DNA from: Vanessa cardui
Taxonomy: Eukaryota > Arthropoda > Insecta > Lepidoptera > Nymphalidae
Direction of reading: 5' to 3'
Length of the DNA: 64,000 nucleotides
Assembly (NCBI RefSeq): GCF_905220365.1
Contig: NC_061151.1
Span: forward strand, 3,776,197-3,840,196
The position numbers were made by a program, and so were the translations under genes. The notes below the pieces were generated by a model that did no database searches, was not told the DNA's origin, and saw nothing but the letters and a program-made list of their open reading frames with translations. This document shows positions 41,432 through 51,344 of this stretch, in pieces (position 1 is the first letter of the stretch; each line of letters begins with the position of its first letter).

Positions 41432-41530
41432 TCCTTATGATAGGCTCACCTGATGGGAAGTGATTACCACCGCCCATGGACATCTGCAACACCAGAGGGC
41501 TTGCGGGTGCGTAATCGGCCTTTAAGGAAT
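41432..41530 (+). repeat. REP-K copy
   Basis: GGCTCACCTGATGGGAAGTG, ACCACCGCCCATGGACATCT, GCAACACCAGAGGGC and TAATCGGCCTTTAAGGAATT. Confidence 0.75.
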
Positions 41531-41930
41531 TCAATTCGCCTAAATATAGAAAAAATACTACAATATAAAAAAGTCAAAAATTTTTATCATCTTTTAAATC
41601 GTTATCAAGATCAGGCACTATCTATATTCCATTTTTTGCTGCAGTAGAGTCTGTTAGACGAATCTCGGAACACAGCAGAAGACAAGCGTGTAACTTCACC
41701 ATGTGATAAGCTATATTGACTTCAATATACATAGAACATACGTATCAAAATGGCGTATCAATATAAGTCAATACATGACATTTCATGATTGAGATGCGTT
41801 GTGGATTCTTACGGAATCTTGCCTCAGCGCTATAATACTATGTACCATAATTATATGTGTGACCATTTCCATCAAGGTTCTTTTCGTATTTGATGACTGA
41901 ACACTTTTTGTTGTTAATTGTACTAAGCTA
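41531..41930. other. Unique DNA
   Basis: CAATATACATAGAACATACG, then AAAATGGCGTATCAATATAA. No gene seen. Confidence 0.3.
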
Positions 41931-41931
41931 T

Positions 41932-42347
41932 ACTAATTGATGTCTATACATATAATAAAATTGGAGTGTCTGTCTGAAATACTAAAATAGCAGCTCTTTA
42001 CTAACTGTATGTACATACTGTACATAAACCAATGTCTGTCTGTCTTTTTGTTCTGGCTAATCTCTTAGCTGGATCGATTTTGATAAGTCTACACTAATTG
42101 TTGTCTATACGTATAATAAAATTGGAGTGTCTGTTTGAAATACTAAAATAACAGCTCTTTACTAATTGCATATGCATATGGTACATATACCAAAATATTT
42201 GTCTGTCTGACTTTTGTTCTGGCTAATCTCTTGGCTGGACCGATTTTAATAAGTCTTTTACTAGCAGCTGATGTTATTAGGAGTAACTTAGGCTACATTA
42301 TAGCTTTTTTGTTAAATTCAATAACGAGGTCTCGGGCACAGCTAGTC
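41932..42347 (+). mobile_element. HEL-G tandem pair sharing one 3' end
   Basis: Two head-to-tail 5' parts (41932-42083, 42088-42240), each starting ACTAATTG(A/T)TGTCTATAC, ATAATAAAATTGGAGTGTCT and ending CTGG(A/C)TCGATTTT. Only the second continues to the end GGTCTCGGGCACAGCTAG. Confidence 0.7.
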
Positions 42348-42594
42348 TGCTAATAAATTCATCCCTGTAAACAGGTGTGCCTCAAGGTTTACATCATGGC
42401 CTTGTTATATTCAATAGTTATATTAATGATGTATCTAGATGATTTACATATTATTTAAATTGCGGGATGCAGTCCATTCTTATTTTAAATTAATAAACCG
42501 GAAAACGAGTCATCGGAAGTTAACTGATCACCTTCGCCCGGACGTTGTCGCTGTTACAAAAAAATTAAAATTATTTAAATCGCGAATACGAAAC

Positions 42595-42735
42595 CAACCT
42601 TGGGAACTAAGATGTTATGTCCCTTCTGCATGTAGTTATACTAGCTCACTCATCCTTCAAACCGGAACACAACAATACCATCTGATAAATGGGTGGTAGC
42701 TACACCGCAGGCTTGCACAAAGCTCTAACACTAAG
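42595..42735 (-). mobile_element. SINE-A 5' half, antisense
   Basis: AACCTTGGGAACTAAGATGT through TTGCACAAAGCTCTAACAC, with a deletion in the CAGTACTGTTG block. Confidence 0.8.
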
Positions 42736-42814
42736 TATTTTATCTTAAGCGAATGAAGCTGCAATTGAAAACTATATTTAAATAAAGAAGAATTATTTTT
42801 GTTATGAACAATTC

Positions 42815-42975
42815 AAATCAAATCAAAATATACTTTATTCAAGCAGGCTTTTACAAGCAGTTTTGAATCGTCATTTAACAACTATATTAAGTGAAGCTAC
42901 CACCGACTCGAAATTACTATCGCGAAGAACCGGCAAGAAACTCTGTAGTTACTCTTTTTCAACATTTAAAGATAA
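42815..42975 (-). mobile_element. LINE-D 3' end, antisense
   Basis: AATCAAATCAAAATATACTT through GAACCGGCAAGAAACTCTGT. Confidence 0.8.
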
Positions 42976-43205
42976 TAGATCAACAAAAAGCTCTTATGCT
43001 TTCGGTTAAAGCACTTTATTATTTCCCATAATATTACAGTTTTTTGTTTCTTCTACGCTATATACTATAATAATAGATATACCTAAGATTCCCACAATTA
43101 ACAAATTTTCAAATTAAAGAATCAAAATAATTGTAAACAAAAGTCTTTAACCAGCTTATATAATGACGTAAATTGAATTAATAAATTTTAAAATATACAG
43201 ATTTT

Positions 43206-43436
43206 TTAGATCTTAATCGCGAATATTTTGTTATGTAACTTCTCGATTATTCTAGTATATTTTTGATTTGAAACATCTGTTAGCTCTTCGTGGGGAAGTC
43301 CAATCAAAAACATCAAATACAAAGACAAAATATTTATTATTTTTCCAAGTATTAATAGTACGTCATAATTTCCAGAAAAATCGTTTACGTTTTTGCGTAC
43401 ATACATAATATCAAAAAACAAGTTAGACGCGGTCAG
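43206..43436 (-). CDS. Unidentified ORF, possibly an exon of a membrane protein
   Basis: A repeat-free minus-strand frame of about 77 codons between stops reads LTASNLFFDIMYVRKNVND, then a hydrophobic YDVLLILGKIINILSLYLMF and LPHEELTDVSNQKYTRII. One clear membrane segment, then a charged tail. The arrangement is reminiscent of a chemoreceptor C-terminal region, but I see no diagnostic motif. No splice sites were settled. Chance ORF remains possible in AT-rich DNA. Confidence 0.2.
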   Translation of the reverse strand: MTASNLFFDIMYVRKNVNDFSGNYDVLLILGKIINILSLYLMFLIGLPHEELTDVSNQKYTRIIEKLHNKIFAIKI

Positions 43437-43516
43437 TCAATTTTTAATTTACATTTATTTTTATGGCTCAGATTATAGAACGCTTGATATAATATATTCA
43501 TTTACATATTATATGT

Positions 43517-43720
43517 ACTAGCTGAATTTGTGACTTTACTTGCGGGTAATTTATAAAACTTTATTTATAACATTCAAATCGTCATCTTCCATCACACTCG
43601 CTTGAGGGGTGAATTGAAAAAAAGTACCCTATATCCTTGCCTCAAACTTAAACTATCTCGATAAAAAATATCATCTAAATTAGTTCAACGGTGTAACATG
43701 AAAAGGTAACAGACAGAAAA
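43517..43720 (-). repeat. REP-V copy
   Basis: CTAGCTGAATTTGTGACTTT, CGCTTGAGGGGTGAATTG, AAAGTACCCTATATCCTTGC and AGTTCAACGGTGTAACATGA form a standard lepidopteran dispersed repeat that starts with an inverted CTAG end and finishes in ACAGACAG. Confidence 0.6.
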
Positions 43721-44163
43721 AAAACGTTACTAAGTATTAATATTTGGCAATAGAATATTTGAAATGGGGGAGGTACTTATCCAAACAGACTTGCAAACAG
43801 CCATAGTCATAGCCATCTAGCCATCTAGTCAGCATTGAAATGGACGAGAATTTGCTTATAAATATTGTCAAAGATGGAGGATCCACAGGAAAATACCTAT
43901 AGTTATGATATAGTTAGGACATTACTGGGATCAGTTCTGTACCCAATTGTAAATTTTAAATTCCAATTGTAAAAACGAGGAGAGATCAGACTCAGGACCA
44001 AAAGCTCTTCTATTTTCCAATGCTTTCACTTCTTCTATATAAAAGTTACTAAATTTTTTACATAAAAAACTCGAAAATGAAAATAATGCTACTGAGTTGA
44101 GTTGGAACTTGGTTGAAGACAAATTAATAACTTTTGAACTAGAGAACTCGCGTTCAAAAGAAT
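43721..44163. other. Unassigned DNA with a minus-strand ORF
   Basis: 43931-44122 (minus) reads EEVKALENRRAFGPESDLSS in part. No motif or splice support, so not called as a gene. CATAGCCATCTAGCCATCTA at 43809 is a small tandem repeat. Confidence 0.25.
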
Positions 44164-44165
44164 AT

Positions 44166-44480
44166 AGAGTGATTATATAGGGCTATAAAACTTATTGGAC
44201 AACTTCAGATACATTTCTCTGATCCCAAAAGATTTTAGAGTGATTATACAGAACTATAAAACTTATTGGACAACATCACATACATAACTCTGATCCCAAT
44301 GTAAGCAGCTAAAGAACTTGTGTTATGGAAAATCAGAAGTAACGACGGCACCACATACCACACCCAAGACAACATAGAAAACTTCTTAACTTTTTCTACA
44401 TCGACTCCGCCAGGAATCGAACCTGGGACCCTGGCGTACCCATGAAAACCGGTGTACACACTACTCGACCACAGAGGTTG
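44166..44480 (-). mobile_element. SINE-C with a tandemly duplicated 3' end and flank
   Basis: The antisense SINE-C (44250-44480) is complete to GACCACAGAGGT. Its 3' flank plus first 30 bases are present twice in tandem: AGAGTGATTATATAGGGCTA then AAAACTTATTGGACAACTTC at 44166, and the same with ACAGAACTATAAAACTTATT at 44237. Confidence 0.8.
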
Positions 44481-44765
44481 TAATTATATTAATTTTACAA
44501 TATTTTTATTGCTAGAAAAAAGTGCTTGGGACAGTGAACTCGTATTTTGAGTCTTAGTAATTATAATATGTAATTGTTATAAGTCTATCTTTTATATTTC
44601 GTTATCGTTTTATATTCTGTTAAATAATAAACTGTCAGTTCGCGCCTACGATTTCGATTTTAATTTAGATGTATGTATGTGTAATACAGATAATTAATTT
44701 AATTTTAAATAACATTATTTGAAATATATTAAAACATTTTTTACAACATTTAAAAATACTTGAAT
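44481..44765. other. AT-rich unique DNA
   Basis: Nothing recognised. Confidence 0.3.
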
Positions 44766-44766
44766 T

Positions 44767-45064
44767 TTACTTGGTGGTAGGCCTTTGTGCAAGCCCGTCT
44801 GGGTAGGTACCACCCACTCATCAGTTATTCCACCGACAAATAACAGTAATCAGTATTGTTGTTTTCCGGTTTGATGGGTGAGTGAGCCAGTGTAACTACA
44901 GGCACAAGGGACATAACATCTGAGTTCCAAAGGTTGGTGGCACATTAACAGTGTAAGGAATAGTTAATATTTCTTACAGCGACATTGTCTATGGGTGATG
45001 GTCACCACTTACCATTAGGTGGCCCATATAGTTGTCCGCCAACCTATACCATAAAAAAAAAGAA
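44767..45064 (+). mobile_element. SINE-A, full length
   Basis: TACTTGGTGGTAGGCCTTTG through CTATACCATAAAAAAAAAG. Confidence 0.9.
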
Positions 45065-45670
45065 AAAATAATGTCTCAAAGCGAATGTGCTGTAATTGTC
45101 TCTTGTTTTTTTTTTCATTACTTATGCTAACAAGGCAATTTCTAATGAGATTACAAGAATATCATTATAATACTAGTTTTTGATGTAAATTTTTGTTTTA
45201 ATTGAGTTCCGTATCGGATTCCAATGGCTAAGCAATGAACAATGTCTAATGCTATCAAATTTTTATTTATTAAATATTAAATTATCAAATTTTTGTCATT
45301 TCGATTGAATTGGGGACCACGCCTGGGAGAGAAATGAAAAGTGCTTCAATGTTTAAGATCATCTTAACAATACCTAATATCTTGCGCTCATCTAGCGAAA
45401 CCTCGAGGCATGTCATTATTAGGGACTTTATATTAGTACATTCTTAAATTGTCTATTTATGATTAATTATGCAAATTAGCTAGCAATTATCATAGTTATC
45501 ATGACAGTTGTCAATTAAGTGGGAAATAATCGTGCCATCGGAGAGCTTTCATTGCATGCGCTATGATAAATATTTAAATATTATGTATAGTTTAGTTGTT
45601 CATGACAAACATTCCTAATGAATCTGGCAACATTATCGATGTTGCCAGTTTCTGAACTGATGCTTTATAT
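45065..45670. other. Unique DNA with a 10-bp hairpin
   Basis: CTGGCAACAT at 45624-45633 and ATGTTGCCAG at 45639-45648 flank TATCG. At 45300-45440 a GC-richer piece (GGGGACCACGCCTGGGAG, GCGAAACCTCGAGGCATG) could be a conserved element or exon; no frame is convincing. Confidence 0.35.
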
Positions 45671-45679
45671 CATTATATA

Positions 45680-45893
45680 AATAAAAAATAACTAAAATAA
45701 TAACCAACTTCAACAGAACATTATTTCAAAACAAATTAATATGCGCTAAAAAGTAAAAAAAATAATTACGTATTCAAATTATTTTTATAGTTCTCCTGAG
45801 TAACATAAAATGAAAAATATTAGACTACTTAAAATTCAATTCACGATTATGTAATGTAGTTACAATAATTTTTATATTTGGAGCCGATGTCAG
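45680..45893. mobile_element. TIR-H single arm
   Basis: AATAACCAACTTCAACAGAA through TTTGGAGCCGATGTCAGCC, leaving the family at CAAGAAAAC like the 35.9-kb copy. Confidence 0.65.
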
Positions 45894-45904
45894 CCAAGAA
45901 AACC

Positions 45905-46275
45905 ATACAATTACATAACGGATTTTGATGAGATTTTTTTTCAATAGATATAGTGATTTTGACGACCTTCGTTGACAATGTGTACACCTGTTTTCATGGG
46001 TACGCCGCTCTGAGGTCCCAGTTTCGATTCCCGGCCGAGTTCGATGTAGAAGGTTTATTACTTTTGTGTGTCGTCTTGGGTCTGGGTGTTTGTGGTACCG
46101 TCGCAACTTCGAATTTTTCATAACACAAGTGCTTTAGCTACTCACATTGAGATCAGAGTAATGTCACATACATTACTCTGATCGATTATAAATATTATAA
46201 TGTTGAAAAAAAAAAGTGATTCAAAAGGAAGTTTTATATGCATAATACACGCACAATGTAGTAGAGAAACGTTAG
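45905..46275 (+). mobile_element. HEL-F split by SINE-C
   Basis: TAACGGATTTTGATGAGATT up to 45957 and GTGATTCAAAAGGAAGTTTT from 46213 are adjacent HEL-F blocks, separated by the SINE-C at 45958-46195. Both junctions carry AGTGATT, a plausible target duplication. Confidence 0.6.
45958..46195 (+). mobile_element. SINE-C nested in HEL-F, foldback tail
   Basis: GACGACCTTCGTTGACAATG head, B box GTTTCGATTCCC. The 3' end GATCAGAGTAATGTCACATA is followed by CATTACTCTGATC, so the last 15 bases are mirrored. Confidence 0.8.
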
Positions 46276-46277
46276 TA

Positions 46278-46437
46278 TAAAAAAGGAAAAAGAGTAACTA
46301 CTGAGTTTCTTGCCTGTTCTTTTCAGTAGAATCTACTTTCCGAACCGGAGGTAGCTTCACTCAATTGTTAAATGACGATTCAAAAGTGCTTGTAAAAGTC
46401 CACTTGAATAAAGTTTATTTTGATTTTGATTTTGAAA
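46278..46437 (+). mobile_element. LINE-D 3' end
   Basis: AAAGAGTAACTACTGAGTTT through GAATAAAGTTTATTTTGATT with (TTTTGAT)2. Confidence 0.85.
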
Positions 46438-46601
46438 AAGCAGGGACATAGCGGTTTATATTGCCTAATGACTAAATGAACTTTGTACATAATGACATTC
46501 TATAGAAAAGCCGAGTCAGATCACTAGTTATGTATATATAAATTAGAAAACATAAGACAAAATAAATTTTGGGATGACTTGAAAATTATTTGAATCTAGA
46601 G

Positions 46602-47155
46602 CAGTAGTTCCCAAACTTATGGTTCTCGTGGACCACTTTCAAAATTTTATTGGTTTCGGTGGTGCTGCTGCAGCGTTTCTACCACATTCTCGTGCTGATT
46701 CTCATTCGTATCAGCACGAGATACACACATACATAATTTTTGTTTTTTGGCGCACCACCAACCCGCATTGGAACAGCGTGGTGGAATATGTTTCAAACCT
46801 TCTCCTTAAAAGGGAGAGGAGGCCTTTAGCCCAGTGGGAATTTACAGGCTGTTCTTGTTGTTGTTGTATGTATGTATCGCTTCTGAGTTCTGTCCCTATA
46901 TTCTGATACGTAAACTGAAAACGAAAAATAGTACATTTTCTAACACTTTACTTTTTACAAGAATTACAAGAAAAAATTAATAAGGTAATATAACTATGCT
47001 TACAATTTTGCTCTTTACTATCAAAAGCAGATAAATTTTCGTGGACCACCATTAACATCTTATGGACCCATATTTTTTATTCACGCCTACGTAGGCCCCC
47101 ATCATGTCTCCCGTGGACCCCTGGGGGTCCACCTGGATCACTTTGGGAATCACTG
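46602..47155. mobile_element. hAT-type non-autonomous element with 8-bp TSD
   Basis: Left end CAGTAGTTCCCAAACTTATG, right end TTTGGGAATCACTG, i.e. short imperfect terminal repeats of the CAGTGRTTCCCAAA type. Both sides are flanked by ATCTAGAG (46594-46601 and 47156-47163), a perfect 8-base duplication diagnostic of the hAT superfamily. Inside, GTGGACCAC-type phrases recur near both ends (CGTGGACCACCATTAAC, GTGGACCCCTGGGGGTCCAC). A SINE-B lies inside. No transposase frame, so it depended on a relative elsewhere. Confidence 0.85.
46742..46880 (+). mobile_element. SINE-B 3' half nested in hAT
   Basis: GCACCACCAACCCGCATTGG through CCCAGTGGGAATTTACAGGC and tail GTTCTTGTTGTTGTTG. 5'-truncated; inserted after the hAT element. 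Confidence 0.85.
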
Positions 47156-47175
47156 ATCTAGAGTATTCGGGTAAT

Positions 47176-47660
47176 AAACAAAACAAACAAAACAAACAAC
47201 AGCCTGTAAATTCCCACTGATGGGCTAAAGGCCTCCTCTCCGTTTGGAAGCTTAATAAGGTTTAAAAAAAGCCTCAGATATCCCAATAATTGAAAAACTA
47301 TACAATGTTCAACGACGACGTATTTTTATTAAGAACTATTTATATTATATATATATAACACCAACAACAACAGCCTGTAAATTCCCACTGCTGAGCTAAA
47401 GGCCTCCTCTCTCTTTGAGGAGAAGGTTTGGAACATATTCCACCACGCTGTTCCAATGCGGGTTGGTGGAATGCACATGTGGCAGAATTTCTATGAAATT
47501 TGTCACATGCAGGTTTCCTCACGATGTTTTCCTTCACCGCTGAGCACGAGATGAATTATAAAGATAAATTAAGCACATGAATCAGCGGTGCCTGTCTGGG
47601 TTTGAACCCGCAACCATCGGTTAAGATGCACGAGTTTTAACCACTGGGCCATCTCGACTC
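47176..47660 (-). mobile_element. SINE-B insertion carrying 3'-transduced flank
   Basis: One retroposed unit flanked by ATTCGGGTAAT on both sides (47165-47175 and 47661-47671). Sense order on the minus strand: full SINE-B (47660 to about 47358), then about 105 bases shared with 13801-13932 (AAGAACTATTTATATT, CAATGTTCAAC, CCCAATAATTGAAAAACTAT), then the last 50 bases of a second SINE-B (CATCAGTGGGAATTTACAGG) and a (TTTG)n tail. Read-through of a SINE-B locus plus a template switch explains it. Confidence 0.85.
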
Positions 47661-47671
47661 ATTCGGGTAAT

Positions 47672-48045
47672 ATGCTCATCAAAACTAATATGACCTCATT
47701 GTGCACAAAGATGAAAACATCGCTAAAAGTTTTCACCGCAAGATATACATAATTATAAGAACTGACAGCGGTTCGGAGGTCATGAGTTCAATCATTGGAT
47801 CTTGACAGTAAAAAAATTGTTCTTTAATGATAGTCATTATCTTTCTTTCTAAATGTGTGGGAATTTGTCTCCAGCCAGCGTTAGAAACAAAATGAAACTT
47901 CATTTTTCTGTGACACTTTATTCGGTGATGTCATTGTTGATATATGTATGCCAGAAACTACCTCTAAGTTTCTGTTTGAAAATTTAAAAAATAAATAAAT
48001 ATATCACCTACTGATAAGAATAAATAAAGTATCTTGTGATTTATA
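47672..48045. other. Unique DNA
   Basis: GAACTGACAGCGGTTCGGAG then TCATGAGTTCAATC resembles a tRNA-SINE B-box area, but nothing else fits. Confidence 0.3.
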
Positions 48046-48047
48046 GA

Positions 48048-48303
48048 TATAATTAAATTAGAGTCTCTATTCGTAATATTAAAATACCGTTATGTACTTA
48101 ATTTATTTGTATGTATGTACATTGTATACATTTTTTGTCTGTCTGTATGTCTGTTTGTTCGAGCTAATCTCTGGAATGGTTGGACTGATTTTGAAAGGAC
48201 TATCACTGGCAGATAACTGGTGTAACATGGATTGGCTTAGGCTACAGCAATAGCTTTTTTGTTAAATTTAAACACAAACGAAGTCGGGGGCCTTACTAGT
48301 CTA
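48048..48303 (+). mobile_element. HEL-G, near full length
   Basis: TTAGAGTCTCTATTCGTAAT, (CTGT)n at 48137-48157, GGACTGATTTTGAAAGGAC, ending GAAGTCGGGGGCCTTACTAG. Confidence 0.6.
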
Positions 48304-48608
48304 AGAATAATTATCTAATACAATCGACGAACAGACCCGTGTTACGTAGTTTGATGAGATCTAACGATGAAACAGGTTTGAATACAATCTTATATATAAA
48401 TATTGATGGTCATATAATCTGTATGAGATTAAAAAACTTTGGCAAAGTTTTGTCGAATTGTATAATAATCGGGTCAGATATCGTCTAATATTTTAATTAA
48501 TGATATTGTACGAATATATAATTACAACATGATATATTTGACGATTGTATATTTATTATGATAACATATACTAAGCAATGGGATTATTCCTTGACTGAAT
48601 TCTAATTA
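48304..48608. other. AT-rich unique DNA
   Basis: Nothing recognised. Confidence 0.3.
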
Positions 48609-48609
48609 G

Positions 48610-49430
48610 TATAACGGTCTCATTCTATTACATAAAATCTATGAAATTATTTCTATATACAGGGTTATTTGTAATTCGACGTATTTCCCGTTAGGAGGTG
48701 ATGGGGATGACTATTTGCAATAATTTGAACATGCATATGGGATGCATGATCCAAAAGTGAACCATTTTTGAGTTATCGCGTTTAATAGGTTTTTTTCAAA
48801 ATTTGTCAAAAATACAATTTCAAAAATTTATTTAAAAAAAGTTTCAATTAAAATCTATTTTTTTCTTTTGTTTTATAAAAAACGATTAAACCCTGGATAT
48901 TTGTCAATAATTAAATAATAATTATCGGTCCAAATTTAAAAATGCGAGACGGAAAACGAATTTATTTCAATATTTCTTTGATTTTTTTTCCTCAAAAATG
49001 CCTCATAAACTAAAAAAAACTTTATGAAACTTGGCCTGCAGATTATTTTAAAAACATAACTGTTTTCTTAGCTTTCCAAAAATGTATAAAAAGAAGGAAA
49101 TTATTTCAAATCAATCGAAATAAAATCACCAGAATGGACGCTGGCGGACATTCGTATTCGAACATGAACGAATTCGTACTAAAGGTCGCTCTTTAAAATT
49201 CTCATAAAATTAACTAAAAATAAAAATAAATGAAAAAAATACTTACTAAACTGACATACTTAATACAAATTTAAATTAAAATTTAGAAAATGAAACAGTT
49301 CCATAGCTTAGTTATAAAAAAGATACATATACGAAGCTGTAGGATCACACTTTGACTAAATCCCGATTTGGATAACGGTCTGATTCTATTCAATTATTTC
49401 TATATATACAGGGTTATTGGTAGCTCATAG
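48610..49430 (+). repeat. REP-R long copy between two direct repeats
   Basis: GGTCTCATTCTATTACATAA with ATATACAGGGTTATTTGTAA (48615-48673) and GGTCTGATTCTATTCAATTA with ATACAGGGTTATTGGTA (49376-49420) are direct copies 760 bases apart. The interior starts with the REP-R phrase AATTCGACGTATTTCCCGTT and GATCCAAAAGTGAACC, then becomes A/T-rich. LTR-like or duplicated target; no coding sequence. Confidence 0.5.
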
Positions 49431-49559
49431 TATCAAAAATTTTAATTAGGATTTATTTATTTTTGGCAGGCTGAGTATGACGTAGAACATAGGACAGCCA
49501 AAAAGTCATATTTTCAAGGAATATCGAAAATCATCATATCTGATAACGCGTATACTCCT

Positions 49560-49785
49560 CGTTATATATATTTTAAGAACCAGAATTAGGAAGTAGGTTT
49601 ACCTCTAAAACAATTATCTTTAGAAAAACATTTAGTCTACAACACCAATAACCATCAATAATCACATTAGACCGTAATCATTATATTCGCGATCTCAATG
49701 TGTCAACTACGAATCTCCCGCCTTTTTTTTTAAGGGAAGTCGTGTGACTTGATGCAGGTGTTGCTTGTTTATTACAACAATATAT
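49560..49785 (+). repeat. REP-Q copy
   Basis: ATTAGGAAGTAGGTTTACCT, ACAATTATCTTTAGAAAAAC, CAATAACCATCAATAATCAC and CGAATCTCCCGCC; mirror of 14748-14998. Confidence 0.7.
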
Positions 49786-49808
49786 ATATGAGTGTCGCAC
49801 TACTAAAA

Positions 49809-49936
49809 AAAAAAACTTCGCGTTGGGGGACCGAGCGCTATTGTACAAAATAATAATAAGTGTTAGATAAAAGATGAGATAGGTAAGCATGTGACACTAA
49901 TTAATTAGGAGAGGTCCCCCAACGCGAAGTTTTTTT
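49809..49936. repeat. Inverted repeat with perfect 24-bp arms
   Basis: A7 then CTTCGCGTTGGGGGACC (49809-49832) and its exact reverse complement GGTCCCCCAACGCGAAG with T7 (49913-49936), separated by 80 AT-rich bases. Possibly a tiny MITE; no duplication is clear (ACTACT left, AAAAAT right). Confidence 0.7.
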
Positions 49937-50141
49937 TAAAAATATTAATACATACTTATACATATAGGTACTTTAGGATTAATTTTCTTTTATTATTTTT
50001 TACTTTTTAAAGGTAGCTTATGTTTTTTGTGGTGGGGTTTTCTAAAATTTTTAATTTAATTTTTTATTTTATACTTTTTAAAGGTAAACATCCTTATAAT
50101 ATCTCTGGTTAAGTTGTAAATACGTAGGTTCTTGTCGATTT

Positions 50142-50731
50142 ATAAAAATTTTAACAAAAAGAAAAACCGACTTCAAACAAAACACTATTTTAAAACAAAT
50201 GAATATGCACGAAAAATTAATAAAAATAATTGCGTATTCAACATATTTTTTAGAGTCTTCCTAAGTTAAATGAAATGAAAAATATTAGACTACTTAAAAG
50301 TCGATTAACGATTATATAATGTAGTTATAGTTATTGGTATATTTGGAGCCGGTGTCACCCACGGTGCCCTTGCCCCAACAATCAAAAGAAAGAAGCGATA
50401 CGAGCCCCTTGATTGATCCAGTATATTATTGTATAAAAGGTAATTTGTAAAAAACATGTTTGTTAAAGTATTCTCGTATTGTTTTTTGATAGGTATACTG
50501 TAGGGTTTTATTGGCTGACACCGACTCCAAATATAACAATAATTATAACTACATGATATAATCGTTAATCAACTTTTAAGTAGTCTAATATTTTTCATTT
50601 CATTTTACTTAGGAAGACTCTAAAAAATATGTTGAATACGCAATTATTTTTATTACTTTTTCGTGCATATTCATTTGTTTTAAAATAGTGTTTTGTTTGA
50701 AGTCGGTTTTTCTTTTTGTTAAAATTTTTAT
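50142..50731. mobile_element. TIR-H, complete foldback element
   Basis: Arms of 216 bases at 50142-50357 and 50516-50731 are about 97% identical (seven differences by eye). They run from ATAAAAATTTTAACAAAAAG and ACCGACTTCAAACAAAACAC inward to TTTGGAGCCGGTGTCA. The 158-base centre contains AAGAAAGAAGCGATACGAG and no ORF. Single arms occur at 268, 35880 and 45680. Long-arm non-autonomous DNA transposon (foldback type); superfamily unknown. Confidence 0.85.
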
Positions 50732-51083
50732 TTATTTTTTGATTTTAAGTGAAGCTGATGTTGACTAACTATTTTTTTTTAATATGGATAGATTAAGCGT
50801 TCCGTTTATATGAGTCAGAAACTACTTCGAGGACAATTTCAAAGGAAACTTGCGAATAAAGCAAAAATAGACTTTCGAAAATGCGGATTTAATACGTCAC
50901 GCGGCGTAAACTACAAGGATCCCTCGAAAGAGCTGTAATCGAACTCAGCAAAAAAACTTTGAAAAAGACCAACTATATTTCGGACATCATATGACATCAC
51001 ATCACATACACAAAATTTGATTAAAGATAGTAAGAAATTCTGCCCCATATCGCACCCTAACTGCGAGCCGTATAGGAGTTTCA
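50732..51083. other. Unassigned DNA
   Basis: AAAGCAAAAATAGACTTTCG, TACGTCACGCGGCGTAAACT and AGGATCCCTCGAAAGAGCTG look like a degraded transposon or LINE fragment; no frame is open. Confidence 0.3.
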
Positions 51084-51084
51084 T

Positions 51085-51336
51085 AACTACATAGTATAAA
51101 ACAAAGTCGCTTTCTCTGTCCCTATATCTTTAAATCTACGCAACGGATTTTGATGCGGTTTTTTTTAAAAGATAGTGTGATTCAAGGGGAAGGTTTGTGT
51201 ATATAATACATGAACAATATAGTAAAGAAACACTGATAATTTTAGAAGTTTGTGATGTGATGTCGTAAATAAACAAATTCTGTAGTATATTTAGTATCAG
51301 TATTGCACCCGTGCGAAGCCGGGGTCGGTAGCTAGT
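51085..51336 (+). mobile_element. HEL-F, full length
   Basis: TACATAGTATAAAACAAAGT through CCCGTGCGAAGCCGGGGTCG, then GTAGCTAG-T. Confidence 0.65.
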
Positions 51337-51344
51337 TGATTATA

